Numbered from the stretch's first letter, positions 28,956-38,908 are shown. The stretch is 64,000 nucleotides of DNA from Allorhizobium ampelinum S4 (GCF_000016285.1 NC_011989.1:871001-935000), one strand, 5' to 3'. Program-made: numbers and translations. Notes: generated from the letters alone by a model not told the origin.

Positions 28956-29837
28956 TCAGGGCTGCACTATAGGGCGGGTTGTTGCGAAGGCAAGCGGGGC
29001 TTCCATGGTCCGTTTGTTGCCGGCTGCCACCAGAATGTGCCAGGTCTTGCCGCTCACCGAATAATTGCGCGGAAGCTTCGGCAGGGCGATGCGCAGGGTG
29101 CGGCTATTGCCTTTGCTTTGCACTGCCTTGTATTCGGTAAACAGATAGCCTTCCGGTCCGGTCACCAGAATGCGCGGCTCTTCCTTGGAGCCATCGGGCA
29201 GGACCAGCGACACGTCGAGGCTGGAGAGATCGTGGGCCATCTCGAAGTCCGAGACGTAAAAATCCTCCGCAGCCGCCGCAGGCAGTTTGGATTTGGCCTT
29301 GTCGATCAGCTTAACCTCGCCGACATCGGTGGTTTCCTCGTGGCTGAGATCGATACTCAACTCCGCCTGAAACGGAATGCAGATATTGCGGCACATGCCG
29401 ATGAAGGCCGTTAGCTTGAGGGGGCTCTGCCAATCCTCGCCACTGCTTTTCAAGGTGAAGGGAAACACCACGGCATGGTCATAGCCGACATCGCGCACGC
29501 TGCCGATATCCATGCGCTTGGGCACCGGAAAGCTCAGCGGCGAGGGCGTGACCTTCGCCTCCGGCGCTGCGGTCAGCTGCGGAGGGATTCCGCTGTCGCC
29601 GGGCTCGCGCCAATAGGTGAACCAGCCGTCATTCGGCTCGATCTGCAGGCCTGCCTGCCGGGTTCCATCCGGAGCCGGTGGCAGCACGATCACCCGCATC
29701 CGGCCCCCATCGCTGGTTGCCCAGTCGGAGGTGGCGGCGCAGGCATCGCCAAGAGGTGTCAGCGCCAGGAGCCCCGCAAAGAGCAGGCCGGATAGCGCAG
29801 GAAAAACCGGACGGTTGGAAAACAAAGGAAGGATCAT
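28956..29837 (-). CDS. Exported protein with DsbD N-terminal-like domain
   Basis: From ATG at 29837 the protein has 293 residues with a signal peptide (cleavage near ACA-ATSDW, about residue 35). The mature part resembles the thiol:disulfide interchange protein DsbD N-terminal domain: GLQIEPNDGWFTYWREPGDSGIPPQL, a central PFTLKSSGE and MCRNICIPFQAELSIDL with a Cys-x3-Cys pair. The DsbD membrane and thioredoxin domains are absent, so it is a stand-alone periplasmic domain that probably passes electrons to or from a partner. AAGGAAGGATC precedes the start. It is divergent from yqgE. Confidence 0.78.
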   Translation of the reverse strand: MILPLFSNRPVFPALSGLLFAGLLALTPLGDACAATSDWATSDGGRMRVIVLPPAPDGTRQAGLQIEPNDGWFTYWREPGDSGIPPQLTAAPEAKVTPSPLSFPVPKRMDIGSVRDVGYDHAVVFPFTLKSSGEDWQSPLKLTAFIGMCRNICIPFQAELSIDLSHEETTDVGEVKLIDKAKSKLPAAAAEDFYVSDFEMAHDLSSLDVSLVLPDGSKEEPRILVTGPEGYLFTEYKAVQSKGNSRTLRIALPKLPRNYSVSGKTWHILVAAGNKRTMEAPLAFATTRPIVQP

Positions 29838-30078
29838 GCGGCTATTTAGACCAGCCCTATCACCGCTGCCAATCACGCTTTTTACGGTTTTATCATTTTC
29901 GGTTGATTGATGCGCAACTATGCCCCATCTTGAAGACCATGGCTTAAGGATATGACTTGCGCCAGAAGCAGATATGAAATGCCGGGCGGCGCTTGGCAGA
30001 TGCGAGGGGAATGCCCGGCACGACGGCGTATGATGTTCTTTTCCGATAGATCGGCGTTCCGAACAAACCGGAGGCAGC

Positions 30079-30684
30079 ATGGCTTTTTCCACTTTGAAGT
30101 CTGATCGTGAACGTGGGTTTCTCGACGGCCATTTCCTGATCGCCATGCCCGGCATGGCGGACGGCAATTTTACCCGCAGTGTGGTCTATGTCTGCGCCCA
30201 TACGACGGCTGGCGCCATGGGCTTCATCATCAACCGCACCCAGCCGGTCAAATTCGCCGATATCCTGCTGCATCTCGACCTGATCGACCAGAATGATGCG
30301 ATCATGCTGCCGGACCATGCCCGCAACTTCCCCATTCAATGCGGCGGCCCGGTGGAAACTGGCCGTGGCTTTGTGCTGCATTCCGACGATTACCTGAGCG
30401 ACAGCAGCATTCCGGTCAGCGACGATATTTCCCTGACCGCGACGCTCGACATCGTCCGCGCCATTTCCGATGGACGCGGCCCGGCGCGCGCCACGATGCT
30501 GCTTGGCTATGCCGGCTGGGGGCCGGGGCAGTTGGAGGCGGAAATCGCCAATAATGGCTGGCTGAACTGCCCGGCCTCCGAAGACCTGATCTTCGATCCG
30601 GTCCTCGACAACAAATATGACCGGGCGCTGGCTCTGATCGGCATCAGCCCCGCCACGCTTTCGGCAGAGGCCGGTCACGCTTGA
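30079..30684 (+). CDS. yqgE: YqgE/AlgH family protein
   Basis: The protein has 201 residues of the UPF0301 (DUF179) family. [40 protein letters not shown] is the conserved start and [22 protein letters not shown] the second hallmark. No enzyme activity is established for the family; AlgH was linked to alginate control in Pseudomonas. GGAGG lies four bases before the ATG. Its stop abuts the convergent EamA gene with no gap. Confidence 0.92.
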   Translation: MAFSTLKSDRERGFLDGHFLIAMPGMADGNFTRSVVYVCAHTTAGAMGFIINRTQPVKFADILLHLDLIDQNDAIMLPDHARNFPIQCGGPVETGRGFVLHSDDYLSDSSIPVSDDISLTATLDIVRAISDGRGPARATMLLGYAGWGPGQLEAEIANNGWLNCPASEDLIFDPVLDNKYDRALALIGISPATLSAEAGHA

Positions 30685-31617
30685 TCAGGGTTGCTGAGGT
30701 TTTCGGCGTAGCGGGCGAAGGATGCGGGGTAGCTTGAGCGAAGCGGGCAGGGTCATGACGATGACACCGGCCACGACCAGGACGAGACCGGCGAGCACGG
30801 TCGGGCTATAGCGTTCCCCAAGAAAAATCGCGCCGATGCCGACCCCGATCGGCACCCGCAGATAGGCCTGGGATGTGGTGGCGACCGAGCCCAGCGTGTG
30901 AACAAGCCGGAAATAGATCACAAATGCCAGTGCGGTGGAAAACACCGAGAGCGCCAGCAATGCTGCCAGTGAAGAGGCGGAGACCGCCAGCGTCCAGGGC
31001 TTGTCCACGACCAGACTGAGCGGAATGAGCATGGCCGCCCCACACAAAAGCGAGCCGGTAGCGGGCATCATCGGGTCAAGTCCCTTAAAATTCCGTCCGA
31101 AAATCGCGGCCATCGCATAGCAGGCCGATGCCAGGATGACGGCGCATTGCGCTAGGAGATCGGTTCCGGCGGAATGAAAGGCGTTGAAGCCGACGATCAG
31201 GCAGGTGCCGGAAATCCCCAGCAAGACGCCAAGCAGCTTGCGCAGGCCGACGTGTTCATGCCGGGTGAAGGCGACAGTGATCAGGAAGGTGAAGATCGGC
31301 GTCAAGGCATTGAGGATCACGGCAAGCCCTGCTTCGACATGCAGTTCCGCCCAGGCAATCAGGGTGAAGGGCAGGGCGCTGTTGAGGCAGGACTGGATGA
31401 AGAACCGCCGCCAGGTGGCGCTGTCGCGGGGCAGTGTCATGCCGCGCATCCACAGAATGGTAAGCAACAACCCGCCGGCCAGCAGGGTACGGGCGGCAAT
31501 CAGCGTGATCGGTGGAATGGTCTCCACCCCAATGCGGATGAAACTATAGGCAGCGCCCCAAACTGTTGCCAAAGCCAAAAGCAGGGCAAGTTCTTTCAAA
31601 AGGACCGGTTTTTCCAT
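30685..31617 (-). CDS. EamA/DMT-family transporter
   Basis: The protein has 310 residues and ten helices built as two EamA repeats (residues about 10-140 and 155-290), with a basic C-terminal tail. These carriers usually export amino acids or other metabolites across the inner membrane. It is divergent from an ArsR-type regulator gene, and a palindrome lies midway between the two starts, so this regulator probably controls it. The substrate is unknown. Confidence 0.88.
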   Translation of the reverse strand: MEKPVLLKELALLLALATVWGAAYSFIRIGVETIPPITLIAARTLLAGGLLLTILWMRGMTLPRDSATWRRFFIQSCLNSALPFTLIAWAELHVEAGLAVILNALTPIFTFLITVAFTRHEHVGLRKLLGVLLGISGTCLIVGFNAFHSAGTDLLAQCAVILASACYAMAAIFGRNFKGLDPMMPATGSLLCGAAMLIPLSLVVDKPWTLAVSASSLAALLALSVFSTALAFVIYFRLVHTLGSVATTSQAYLRVPIGVGIGAIFLGERYSPTVLAGLVLVVAGVIVMTLPASLKLPRILRPLRRKPQQP

Positions 31618-31675
31618 GGACTATCACTTTCTGTCGGGATGGTTTGATGCGCCTTGGTAGCCCAGTCGCTGGCGA

Positions 31676-31703
31676 CAATGCTTCGGCCATAACCGAAGTG
31701 TTG
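31676..31703. promoter_or_regulatory. Candidate operator between the EamA transporter and its ArsR-type regulator
   Basis: CTTCGG (31681-31686) and CCGAAG (31693-31698) form a perfect 6-bp inverted repeat. The symmetry extends outward to 9 of 11 positions (CAATG and TGTTG flanks). It lies 59 bp from the transporter start and 40 bp from the regulator start. Winged-helix dimers of the ArsR type bind sites of this size. Confidence 0.5.
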
Positions 31704-31742
31704 CATGATGACAGTCCGTCTTCAGCGGCCTATAGTGAGGCC

Positions 31743-32450
31743 ATGTCGAACATCGCGTCTGGAAACATGCTGGCTGAAATTGCCGCCCTGATGGGGGACC
31801 CGGCCCGCGCCAATATGCTGATCGCCCTGATGGGCGGGCAGGCGTTGACTGCGGGCGAGTTGGCGCTGCATGGTGGCGTCAGCGCCCAGACCGCCAGTGG
31901 CCATCTGGCCAGGATGGTGGAGGGCCGTCTGCTGTCGGTCGAAAAACAGGGCCGTCACCGTTATTACCGTTTGGCGGGACGCGCTGTCGCTGCGACCATG
32001 GAGACGCTGATGTCGCTTGCCGCCGATGGGCCACGGCGCCTGCATCCGGTCGGCCCGAAGGACTTGGCGTTACGCTCGGCGCGCAGCTGTTACGATCACA
32101 TCGCCGGTCGTCTCGGCGTGGCACTGGCCGATGGCTTGCAAACCAAGGCCTATATCGAACTGGGGGAGGAGGCTGTGACGCTGACGCCACCCGGCCAGCA
32201 GTTTTTCTGCGATTTCGGCATCGATCTTTCTCCATCCGCACCCCGCGGACGACCGTTCTGCCGCACCTGCCTCGACTGGAGCGAGCGTCGTCCGCATTTG
32301 GCCGGACGGCTGGGCGCAGCCATACTGGACAGGATGCTGGAACTGGGCTGGGTGGCGCGCCAGCCGCAGGGCAGGGCGCTGCGGATCACACAGGCCGGAC
32401 AGCAGGGCTTTCGGGCGCAATTCGGGGTTACGGAAGACTGGATGGCGTGA
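31743..32450 (+). CDS. ArsR-like winged-helix transcriptional regulator
   Basis: The protein has 235 residues. The winged helix spans about residues 8-80 (MGDPARANMLIALMGGQALTAGELALHGGVSAQTASGHLARM, then a RHRYYRL wing). A C-terminal domain follows with RSCYDHIAGRLGVAL and a PFCRTCLDWSERRPHL motif, whose two Cys and one His could sense metal or redox. Similar long ArsR regulators stand next to transporters. The start at 31743 fits the domain; Met at 31647 is a possible earlier start. It is divergent from the EamA gene and probably represses it. Confidence 0.82.
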   Translation: MSNIASGNMLAEIAALMGDPARANMLIALMGGQALTAGELALHGGVSAQTASGHLARMVEGRLLSVEKQGRHRYYRLAGRAVAATMETLMSLAADGPRRLHPVGPKDLALRSARSCYDHIAGRLGVALADGLQTKAYIELGEEAVTLTPPGQQFFCDFGIDLSPSAPRGRPFCRTCLDWSERRPHLAGRLGAAILDRMLELGWVARQPQGRALRITQAGQQGFRAQFGVTEDWMA

Positions 32451-32490
32451 AGAAAACCAGGGCCTGGAACAGCCCCGCCCACCGGTATGA

Positions 32491-35448
32491 TCAAGCCCGC
32501 TTTGCTCGCTGTTGCTGGTCTTTCAAAAGACGCATGACCGCTTCCGGGCCGACCGGAGCGCCGTAGAGGAAGCTCTGGCCATAGTGGCAGCCCATCTGCG
32601 CCAGTTCGTCCCCATCGTCCTCGCTGGCAATGCCTTCCGCCACGACATCCATGCCCATGTCCTTGGCCATTCCGATCACCGAGCGCAGCAGGATATTGCG
32701 CCGCTCGCTTGTGTCGGTCACCAGTTCCCTGTCGAGTTTCAGCGTATCGAAGGGAAAGCGGGTCAGATAGGACAGCGAGGAATAGCCGGTGCCGAAATCG
32801 TCCAGAGCCAAACTGAGCCCGATATCCTTCAGCTTTTCCAGCACCAGCCTTGCCTGTTCGGGATTCTCGACGACGACAGATTCGGTCAGCTCCAGTTTCA
32901 GCCGGGCCGGATTGCAATTGACTCGGCTGAGCAGACTGCGGATGTCGGTATAGAGCGTGTTGTTGATCAACTGGGCGCTGGACAGGTTGACGGAGACGAA
33001 AATCGGCATTTCGCCTGTCTGTTTTTCCCATTCCACCAGATCCGTTGCCGCCCGCTCCAGCGCGAACATGCCGAGCGGCATGATCAGGTCGCAGCTTTCC
33101 GCCAGGGGTATGAATTCGGAGGGGGAGATCGTGCCGCGCTTGGGGTGTTCCCAGCGCATCAGCGCTTCGAAACCGGCCAGCTCCTCGTCATCCAGCCGCA
33201 CGATCGGCTGATAGACCATGGTCAATTCGCCGCGCTCGACCGCGCGGGCAAGTTCGGTTTCCAACTGCAGCTTTTCCGAGACGGTGCCCCGGAAGGCCGG
33301 GCGGAAGGGTTCCACCTTGTTGCCGCCACCGCGCTTGGCGCGGTACATGGCAAGCTCGGCATCCGACAACAGCCCGGCAGCGCTTTCCTGCTGGTCCACC
33401 CAGGAGACAAGGCCGATGGAGGCGGTCAGATTGATCTCCCGATTGGCGAAATTGATCGGCACCATGATCGCCTTGTTCATCGCATCGGCGAAATCGGCGA
33501 CCTTGGCCGGATCGCGTTCGGAAATCAGGATCAGGCCGAACTGGTCTCCCGAAAGCCGGGCCAGCGTATCCTGCGGCTTCAATAGCCGCCGCAGCCGCCG
33601 GGTCAGCGCGATCAGGATATTGTCTCCGGCGGAAATACCGAGCATGTCGTTGACCCGACCGAAATTGTCGATGTCAACGATCATGACCGTCGGGCGCACC
33701 GTATCGGCGGTGGCGGTCACGGTCAAAAGCGTCTGCAAACGGTCCAGAAACACTTCCCGGTTCGGCAAGCCGGTGAGATTGTCGTTGATCGCATCCTGCA
33801 ACAGCCGGTCGACGGTGTTTTTCTGTTCGGTGACATCGGCAATCGTACCGATGCAGCGGATGATTTCGCCGTTGGCTCCCAATACGGGCCGGGCACGGAT
33901 ATGCAGCCAGTGGAAATGCCCGTCATCGGCGCGGATGCGGAATTCGTGGTTCAGCCGCCCGCGCTTGTGTTCCAGCAGCACATCCAGTGTGGCGCGAAAC
34001 CGGTCGCGGTCATCGGGGTGCAGGCTGGGAATCCAGTTGCGGGCAGCCCCGTGCAGCGCGCCGTGGCTGAGGCCGAGCCGGGTGGAAATATCGGGAATGG
34101 TCACCACTCGGTCGCGGGCCACATCCCAGTCCCAAACAATGTCGCCAGCCCCAGTCAGTGCCAGGGATTGGCGTTCCAGATCGGAAAACAGGCCCTGGTT
34201 ATAGCCACCGCCAGCAAAGGCGTGCTGCATGACGGTGAAGCCGATCAGCAGCACGATCAGCACCAGCGCGCCGCCATGAGCAGGCTGGATGATATCGTTC
34301 GACAGCCGTCCCGTCACCGTCATCCAGCCGGCAATCAGCCAGACGATGATCAGCGTCCAGGTCGGCACCAGCAGGATGGCGCGGTCATAACGGTTCAAGC
34401 CGAGATAGACGATCAGCGCGATCCCCGCCGTGGCCGTCAGCGCAAAGGACAGTCGGGCAATGCCTGCGGCAATCGACGGATCGTAGATTGCCACGCCAAA
34501 CAGCAGCACCAGGCCCAAGATCCAGGCAAAGGTCGCGTAGCCGAGGTTCACATGCCAGCGATTGAGGTTGAGATAGGTAAAGAGAAAAATCACGAAGCCT
34601 GAGGCCAGACCCACCTCGGCCCCGGCTCGCCAGATCTGCTCGCTATGGGTGGTGATGCTGATCAGCTTGCCAAGGAAACCGAAATCGACGCAGATATAGG
34701 CGAGCACTGCCCAGGCCAGTGAGGCCGCTGCGGGCAGCATGGATGTGCCGCGCACCACGAACAGAATGGTCAGAAACACCGCCAGCAGGCCGGAAATGCC
34801 CAGCACGATGCCGCGATAAAGCGTGAACGAGTTGATCGTATCCTTATAGGCATCCGGCTCCCACAGGTAGATCTGCGGCAGGTTCGGCGTTGCCAGTTCG
34901 GCCACGAACGTCACCACCGCGCCCGGATTGAGGGTGATGCGAAACACGTCGGCATCGTCGCTCGGCACCCGATCCAGCGAAAATCCCTCGCTGGGGGTGA
35001 TGGAAATGATCCGCTGCGAGCCGAGATCCGGCCAGAACACCTTGGAATTGACGAGACGATAATGCGGCGCGACGATGACCCGCTCCAACTGCTCGTCGGA
35101 CACATTGGCGAGCGCGAACACCGCCCAGTCGCCCTGGTGCTGCGCTGATGAGGCACGCACTTCGATGCGGCGGCGGATGCCATCGGAACCGGCGGCAGTG
35201 GAGACCTGGAATGCCTCACCCTGATTGAGATGGATTTCCGTGGTGGCGGTCAGGTCGAGCGCCGTGTCGTCCCGGGAGATCTTCACCGGTTCGGCGGCAT
35301 GGCTGATGTCCGCGCCAAACCCGGTCAGTGTCAGGACCAGCACCAGAAGGCCAGCGGCAAGCCGCAACAGGCCCGGGCTGGATAGGGTCTGTTTCTGCTC
35401 AAAAAATCGCCGGGAATTGGCCTCGGATGAGTATCTGAATATATTCAT
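32491..35448 (-). CDS. Membrane-bound PAS-GGDEF(degenerate)-EAL cyclic-di-GMP protein
   Basis: The protein has 985 residues. A signal-anchor is followed by a periplasmic 7TMR-DISM-like sensor region, seven or eight helices (about 190-400), a PAS domain with PAC tail (about 425-540), a GGDEF domain (about 555-720) and an EAL domain (727-985). The GGDEF motif reads SGDQF, so cyclase activity is probably lost. The EAL part keeps FEALMRW, NLSS, ELTES, DDFGTGYSS, KLDRE, AEGIAS and the Gln in HYGQSF, so it should cleave c-di-GMP. Its start overlaps the stop of the GNAT gene (ATGA), implying coupled translation. Confidence 0.9.
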   Translation of the reverse strand: MNIFRYSSEANSRRFFEQKQTLSSPGLLRLAAGLLVLVLTLTGFGADISHAAEPVKISRDDTALDLTATTEIHLNQGEAFQVSTAAGSDGIRRRIEVRASSAQHQGDWAVFALANVSDEQLERVIVAPHYRLVNSKVFWPDLGSQRIISITPSEGFSLDRVPSDDADVFRITLNPGAVVTFVAELATPNLPQIYLWEPDAYKDTINSFTLYRGIVLGISGLLAVFLTILFVVRGTSMLPAAASLAWAVLAYICVDFGFLGKLISITTHSEQIWRAGAEVGLASGFVIFLFTYLNLNRWHVNLGYATFAWILGLVLLFGVAIYDPSIAAGIARLSFALTATAGIALIVYLGLNRYDRAILLVPTWTLIIVWLIAGWMTVTGRLSNDIIQPAHGGALVLIVLLIGFTVMQHAFAGGGYNQGLFSDLERQSLALTGAGDIVWDWDVARDRVVTIPDISTRLGLSHGALHGAARNWIPSLHPDDRDRFRATLDVLLEHKRGRLNHEFRIRADDGHFHWLHIRARPVLGANGEIIRCIGTIADVTEQKNTVDRLLQDAINDNLTGLPNREVFLDRLQTLLTVTATADTVRPTVMIVDIDNFGRVNDMLGISAGDNILIALTRRLRRLLKPQDTLARLSGDQFGLILISERDPAKVADFADAMNKAIMVPINFANREINLTASIGLVSWVDQQESAAGLLSDAELAMYRAKRGGGNKVEPFRPAFRGTVSEKLQLETELARAVERGELTMVYQPIVRLDDEELAGFEALMRWEHPKRGTISPSEFIPLAESCDLIMPLGMFALERAATDLVEWEKQTGEMPIFVSVNLSSAQLINNTLYTDIRSLLSRVNCNPARLKLELTESVVVENPEQARLVLEKLKDIGLSLALDDFGTGYSSLSYLTRFPFDTLKLDRELVTDTSERRNILLRSVIGMAKDMGMDVVAEGIASEDDGDELAQMGCHYGQSFLYGAPVGPEAVMRLLKDQQQRAKRA

Positions 35449-36059
35449 GAATAGAGTTTTTTGCCGGAAACGGCACCAGGTTCCGCCAGAAGCGAGTAGA
35501 TCGCATGATCTCTCCACTGCCCGTTGATGTTCAAATATCCGCGCAACAGACCTTCCCGTTCAAAACCGGCCCGCTCCAGCAGGCGGATGCTTTTGTCATT
35601 GTCAGGAATACAGGCGGCTTCGATACGATGCAACTCAAGTTCCTTGAAGATATATGGTTTTGCCAATTGAAGTGCGGCAAACATATGGCCTTGGCCGGCG
35701 AAACGTTCGCCCATCCAATATCCGATCATACAGGCCTGGGAGACGCCGCGCCGGATCAGGCCGATGGTCAACCCGCCCATCAGCACAGCGTCGCTTTCGC
35801 GAAACAGAAAAAACGGCACGGCCAGCCCACAGGCATATTCCTGGGCATTGCGCATGACACGCGATCGAAAGGCGCTTTCGGTCAGCTCGTCCGGACGCCA
35901 GAGCGGTTCCCAGGGCTGAAGAAAAGCCCGGCTTTCGGACCGTAGCCTGTACCATTGATTATAATCGCCATTGCGCGGCAGCCGCAGCAGACGTGTTCCG
36001 TCACGCAGTTCAGGCCGTTCCGGCTGGCGCGACAGAAACCCGAACACAGACCGCGTCAT
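35445..36059 (-). CDS. GNAT-family N-acetyltransferase (RimJ/RimL type)
   Basis: The protein has 204 residues. RLLRLPRNGDYNQWYRLRSESRAFLQPWEPLW is the RimJ/RimL opening; IGYWMGERFAGQGHMFAALQLAKPYIFKELELHRIEAACIPDN carries the acetyl-CoA-binding motif A, and SIRLLERAGFEREGLLRGYLNINGQW the C-terminal motif B. Homologues acetylate the N-terminus of ribosomal proteins S5 or L12 or small amines. It is translationally coupled to the downstream EAL protein, which is an unusual partner. Confidence 0.88.
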   Translation of the reverse strand: MTRSVFGFLSRQPERPELRDGTRLLRLPRNGDYNQWYRLRSESRAFLQPWEPLWRPDELTESAFRSRVMRNAQEYACGLAVPFFLFRESDAVLMGGLTIGLIRRGVSQACMIGYWMGERFAGQGHMFAALQLAKPYIFKELELHRIEAACIPDNDKSIRLLERAGFEREGLLRGYLNINGQWRDHAIYSLLAEPGAVSGKKLYS

Positions 36060-36185
36060 TTGTCATACCCCCACCCAAACAGTTGCGGTTCCCACTCCAC
36101 CGAATGCAGGAGGAATTGCGGGAACCTGCTGAAAGATATGGCTCAACCTCAACGGCCAACCCCAAGGCCAGATTGAGCAATCACC

Positions 36186-37490
36186 TCAGCCGCGTGCTGC
36201 CTTGAGCACCGTGTCGCGCGACCCCGAAAGGGCGGAAAGAATGTCTTCCATGGGCGCCAGCTGTTCGAGCGGGCCGATGGCTGACAATGTCGGTGGGCTA
36301 CCGTCGAAGAACAGCCGTCCGGCAAGGTCCGTCAGCCGGTCGACGGTAATGCTTTCCAGCCGTTCCATCAGTTCCGGATTGGAAATCGGTCGACCATAGA
36401 GCATCATCTGCCGGGCGATCTGTCCGGCGCGCGCCGCAGGGCTTTCCTGACCCATCAGCAATTGCGCCCGGATCTGGGTGCGGGACCGGTCGATTTCCTG
36501 CTGCTCGATCTGTTCCGCCGATTTGCGCAGTTCGTCGATGATCACAGGCACCAGTTCCGGCAGGTTTTCGCCGCCGGTCGCGGCATGAATGCCGAAAATG
36601 CCGGTATCGGAAAAGCCCCAGTGAAAGGCATAGACCGAATAACAGAGACCGCGAAACTCGCGTACTTCCTGAAACAGCCGGGAGGACATGCCGCCGCCGA
36701 GGATATTGGCCAGAATCTGCGAGGCATAAAAATCGCGCGCATGATAAGCGCGGCCTTCGAAACCGAGCAAAAGCTGGGTGTCCATCAGGTCACGGCTTTC
36801 GCGCACCTCGCCGCCGGTATAGCGGGCAGGGGTGATGATCGGCGAGACGGCGGGCTTGGTTCGCAGCGTGCTGAAGCGGTCTTCCACCTGGCGCACGAAG
36901 CTTTCATGGTCGACGGCGCCAGCCGCCACCACGAACATCCGGTCGGTGGTATAGTTGCGGGCAAGATAGGCGCGAATCTGGTCGCTGGTGAAACCATCCA
37001 CCGTTTGTGGCGTGCCAAGAATGCCGCGTCCGACCGTCTGGTCGCGAAAGGCGGTTTCGGCGAAACGGTCGAAGACAACGTCATCAGGCGTATCGAAGGC
37101 AGCGCCGATTTCCTGCAGGATCACATGCTTCTCACGGATCAACTCTTCGTCATCGAAGGCCGAATCAGTGAGGATGTCAGCAAGAATATCGACGGCCAGC
37201 GGCACATCGTCCTTCAGAACCCGGGCGTAATAGGAGGTGGTCTCGGTCGATGTCGCGGCATTCAGCTCGCCCCCGACATTCTCGATTTCCTCGGCGATCT
37301 GGCGAGCGCTGCGCCGTTTCGTGCCTTTGAAAGCCATGTGTTCGAGAAGATGGGCAATGCCATGTTCCTCGGCGGTTTCATCGCGCGAACCGGATTTAAC
37401 CCAGACGCCCAGCGCGACGCTTTCCAGATGCGGCATTTTTTCGGTAACGACCGTCAGCCCCGAAGGCAGGCGGGTGCACTCAACATTCAT
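36186..37490 (-). CDS. M16-family zinc peptidase (mitochondrial processing peptidase-like)
   Basis: The protein has 434 residues. HLLEH at 47-51 is the inverted zinc motif HxxEH, and the third ligand Glu lies in the ENVGGELNAATSTETTSYYARVL region. The second, inactive half is typical of single-chain M16B peptidases. In alphaproteobacteria the gene commonly neighbours thrC, as here (20 bp away, same strand). The protease is cytoplasmic or periplasmic; no signal peptide is seen. The substrates are unknown. Confidence 0.93.
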   Translation of the reverse strand: MNVECTRLPSGLTVVTEKMPHLESVALGVWVKSGSRDETAEEHGIAHLLEHMAFKGTKRRSARQIAEEIENVGGELNAATSTETTSYYARVLKDDVPLAVDILADILTDSAFDDEELIREKHVILQEIGAAFDTPDDVVFDRFAETAFRDQTVGRGILGTPQTVDGFTSDQIRAYLARNYTTDRMFVVAAGAVDHESFVRQVEDRFSTLRTKPAVSPIITPARYTGGEVRESRDLMDTQLLLGFEGRAYHARDFYASQILANILGGGMSSRLFQEVREFRGLCYSVYAFHWGFSDTGIFGIHAATGGENLPELVPVIIDELRKSAEQIEQQEIDRSRTQIRAQLLMGQESPAARAGQIARQMMLYGRPISNPELMERLESITVDRLTDLAGRLFFDGSPPTLSAIGPLEQLAPMEDILSALSGSRDTVLKAARG

Positions 37491-37510
37491 GGTCTATCTT
37501 TCCGCGTTTC

Positions 37511-38908
37511 TTAAGCACCGGCGCGCGAGTGAGCGGAGATGAATGCCTCCACTACGTCGAGCTCGCCAGCAAGGACGTCGAAACGCTCCTCCCTATCCAT
37601 GAGATCAGCAAGCCACGTCGGAAGCGCGGGGTCAATACCCGATGCCGATTTTACCGCCGCCGGAAATTTGGCGGGATGAGCTGTGGCCAGCGTCACCATC
37701 GGGCTTTGCGGCTTTTCGAATTTCGATGCGACCACCACGCCGCAAGCCGTATGGGGATCAAGCAGATAGCCGGTTTCAGCCAAAGTGGTGGCGATGGTTT
37801 TGGCCACGTCCTGTTGGGTGGCGCGCCCGGCCCGGAAGAGTTTGCGGATGGTTTTGAGCGCATCCGGCTTGATCTCGAAAGCGCCGGATTGCTTGAGGGA
37901 CGCCATCTGCGAACGGATCTCACCGGCATTGCGGCCGCTGGCTTCAAACAGCAGGCGCTCGAAATTCGAGGAGATCTGGATATCCATCGATGGTGAGGTG
38001 GTGGCCATCACACCGCGCATCTCGTAGCGTCCGGTTTTCAGCGTGCGGGCCAGAATGTCGTTATCATTGGTGGCTATCACCAGCTTATCGATGGGCAGGC
38101 CCATTTCGCGCGCCACATAGCCCGCGAAAATATCGCCGAAATTGCCGGTCGGCACGGTGAAGGAAATTTTGCGGTCCGGTCCCCCCAGCGAAAGGGCAGC
38201 GGTAAAGTAATAGACCACCTGGGCCATGATTCGCGCCCAGTTGATCGAATTGACGCCGGATAGCTGTACTTTGTCGCGAAAAGCGACATGGTTGAACATG
38301 GCTTTGACCAGATCCTGGCAATCGTCGAAATTGCCCTCGATGGCCACCGCCCGGACATTCCCGGCCTTGGATGTGGTCATCTGCCGCTGCTGCACGGGTG
38401 AGACCTTGCCCTTGGGAAACAGAATGAACATGTCGATATTATCAAGACCGGCAAAGGCATCGATGGCCGCCCCGCCTGTATCGCCCGAGGTGGCGCCGAC
38501 AATGGTGGCGCGCTGTCCGCGCTCGCGCAGAACGTGATCCATCAGCCGGCCAAGCAATTGCATGGCAACATCCTTGAAGGCCAGCGTCGTGCCGTGGAAC
38601 AGTTCGAGAATATAGGAATTCGGCCCGGTCTGCACTAAAGGCGCGACAGCAGGATGGCGGAAGGTGGCATAGGCGTCATGGATCATCGCCTGAAGGGCAT
38701 CATCCTTGATTTCGCCGTCCACGAAGGGTTTCAGCACCGCAAACGCGACCTCCTGATAGGTCTTGCCGCGCAGCGCCCGAATGTCGCGCTTGCGCATTTT
38801 CGGCCATTCGCGGGGCAGGTAAAGGCCACCGTCACGGGCGAGGCCTGCCAGAAGCGCGTCGCAAAAATTGAGAGCGGGCGCCTCGCCGCGAGTGGAAATA
38901 AAGTCCAT
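37511..38908 (-). CDS. thrC: Threonine synthase
   Basis: The protein has 465 residues, typical of the long bacterial/fungal threonine synthases. Lys112 in HGTTLAFKDVAMQLLG binds PLP, and VGATSGDTGGAAI and TVPTGNFGDIFAGY are cofactor loops. It converts O-phosphohomoserine to threonine and completes the pathway with ThrB encoded at 23.7-24.6 kb. GAGG lies nine bases upstream. Two copies of GGTCTAAAG, 18 bp apart, occur 12-39 bp upstream of the start. Confidence 0.96.
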   Translation of the reverse strand: MDFISTRGEAPALNFCDALLAGLARDGGLYLPREWPKMRKRDIRALRGKTYQEVAFAVLKPFVDGEIKDDALQAMIHDAYATFRHPAVAPLVQTGPNSYILELFHGTTLAFKDVAMQLLGRLMDHVLRERGQRATIVGATSGDTGGAAIDAFAGLDNIDMFILFPKGKVSPVQQRQMTTSKAGNVRAVAIEGNFDDCQDLVKAMFNHVAFRDKVQLSGVNSINWARIMAQVVYYFTAALSLGGPDRKISFTVPTGNFGDIFAGYVAREMGLPIDKLVIATNDNDILARTLKTGRYEMRGVMATTSPSMDIQISSNFERLLFEASGRNAGEIRSQMASLKQSGAFEIKPDALKTIRKLFRAGRATQQDVAKTIATTLAETGYLLDPHTACGVVVASKFEKPQSPMVTLATAHPAKFPAAVKSASGIDPALPTWLADLMDREERFDVLAGELDVVEAFISAHSRAGA

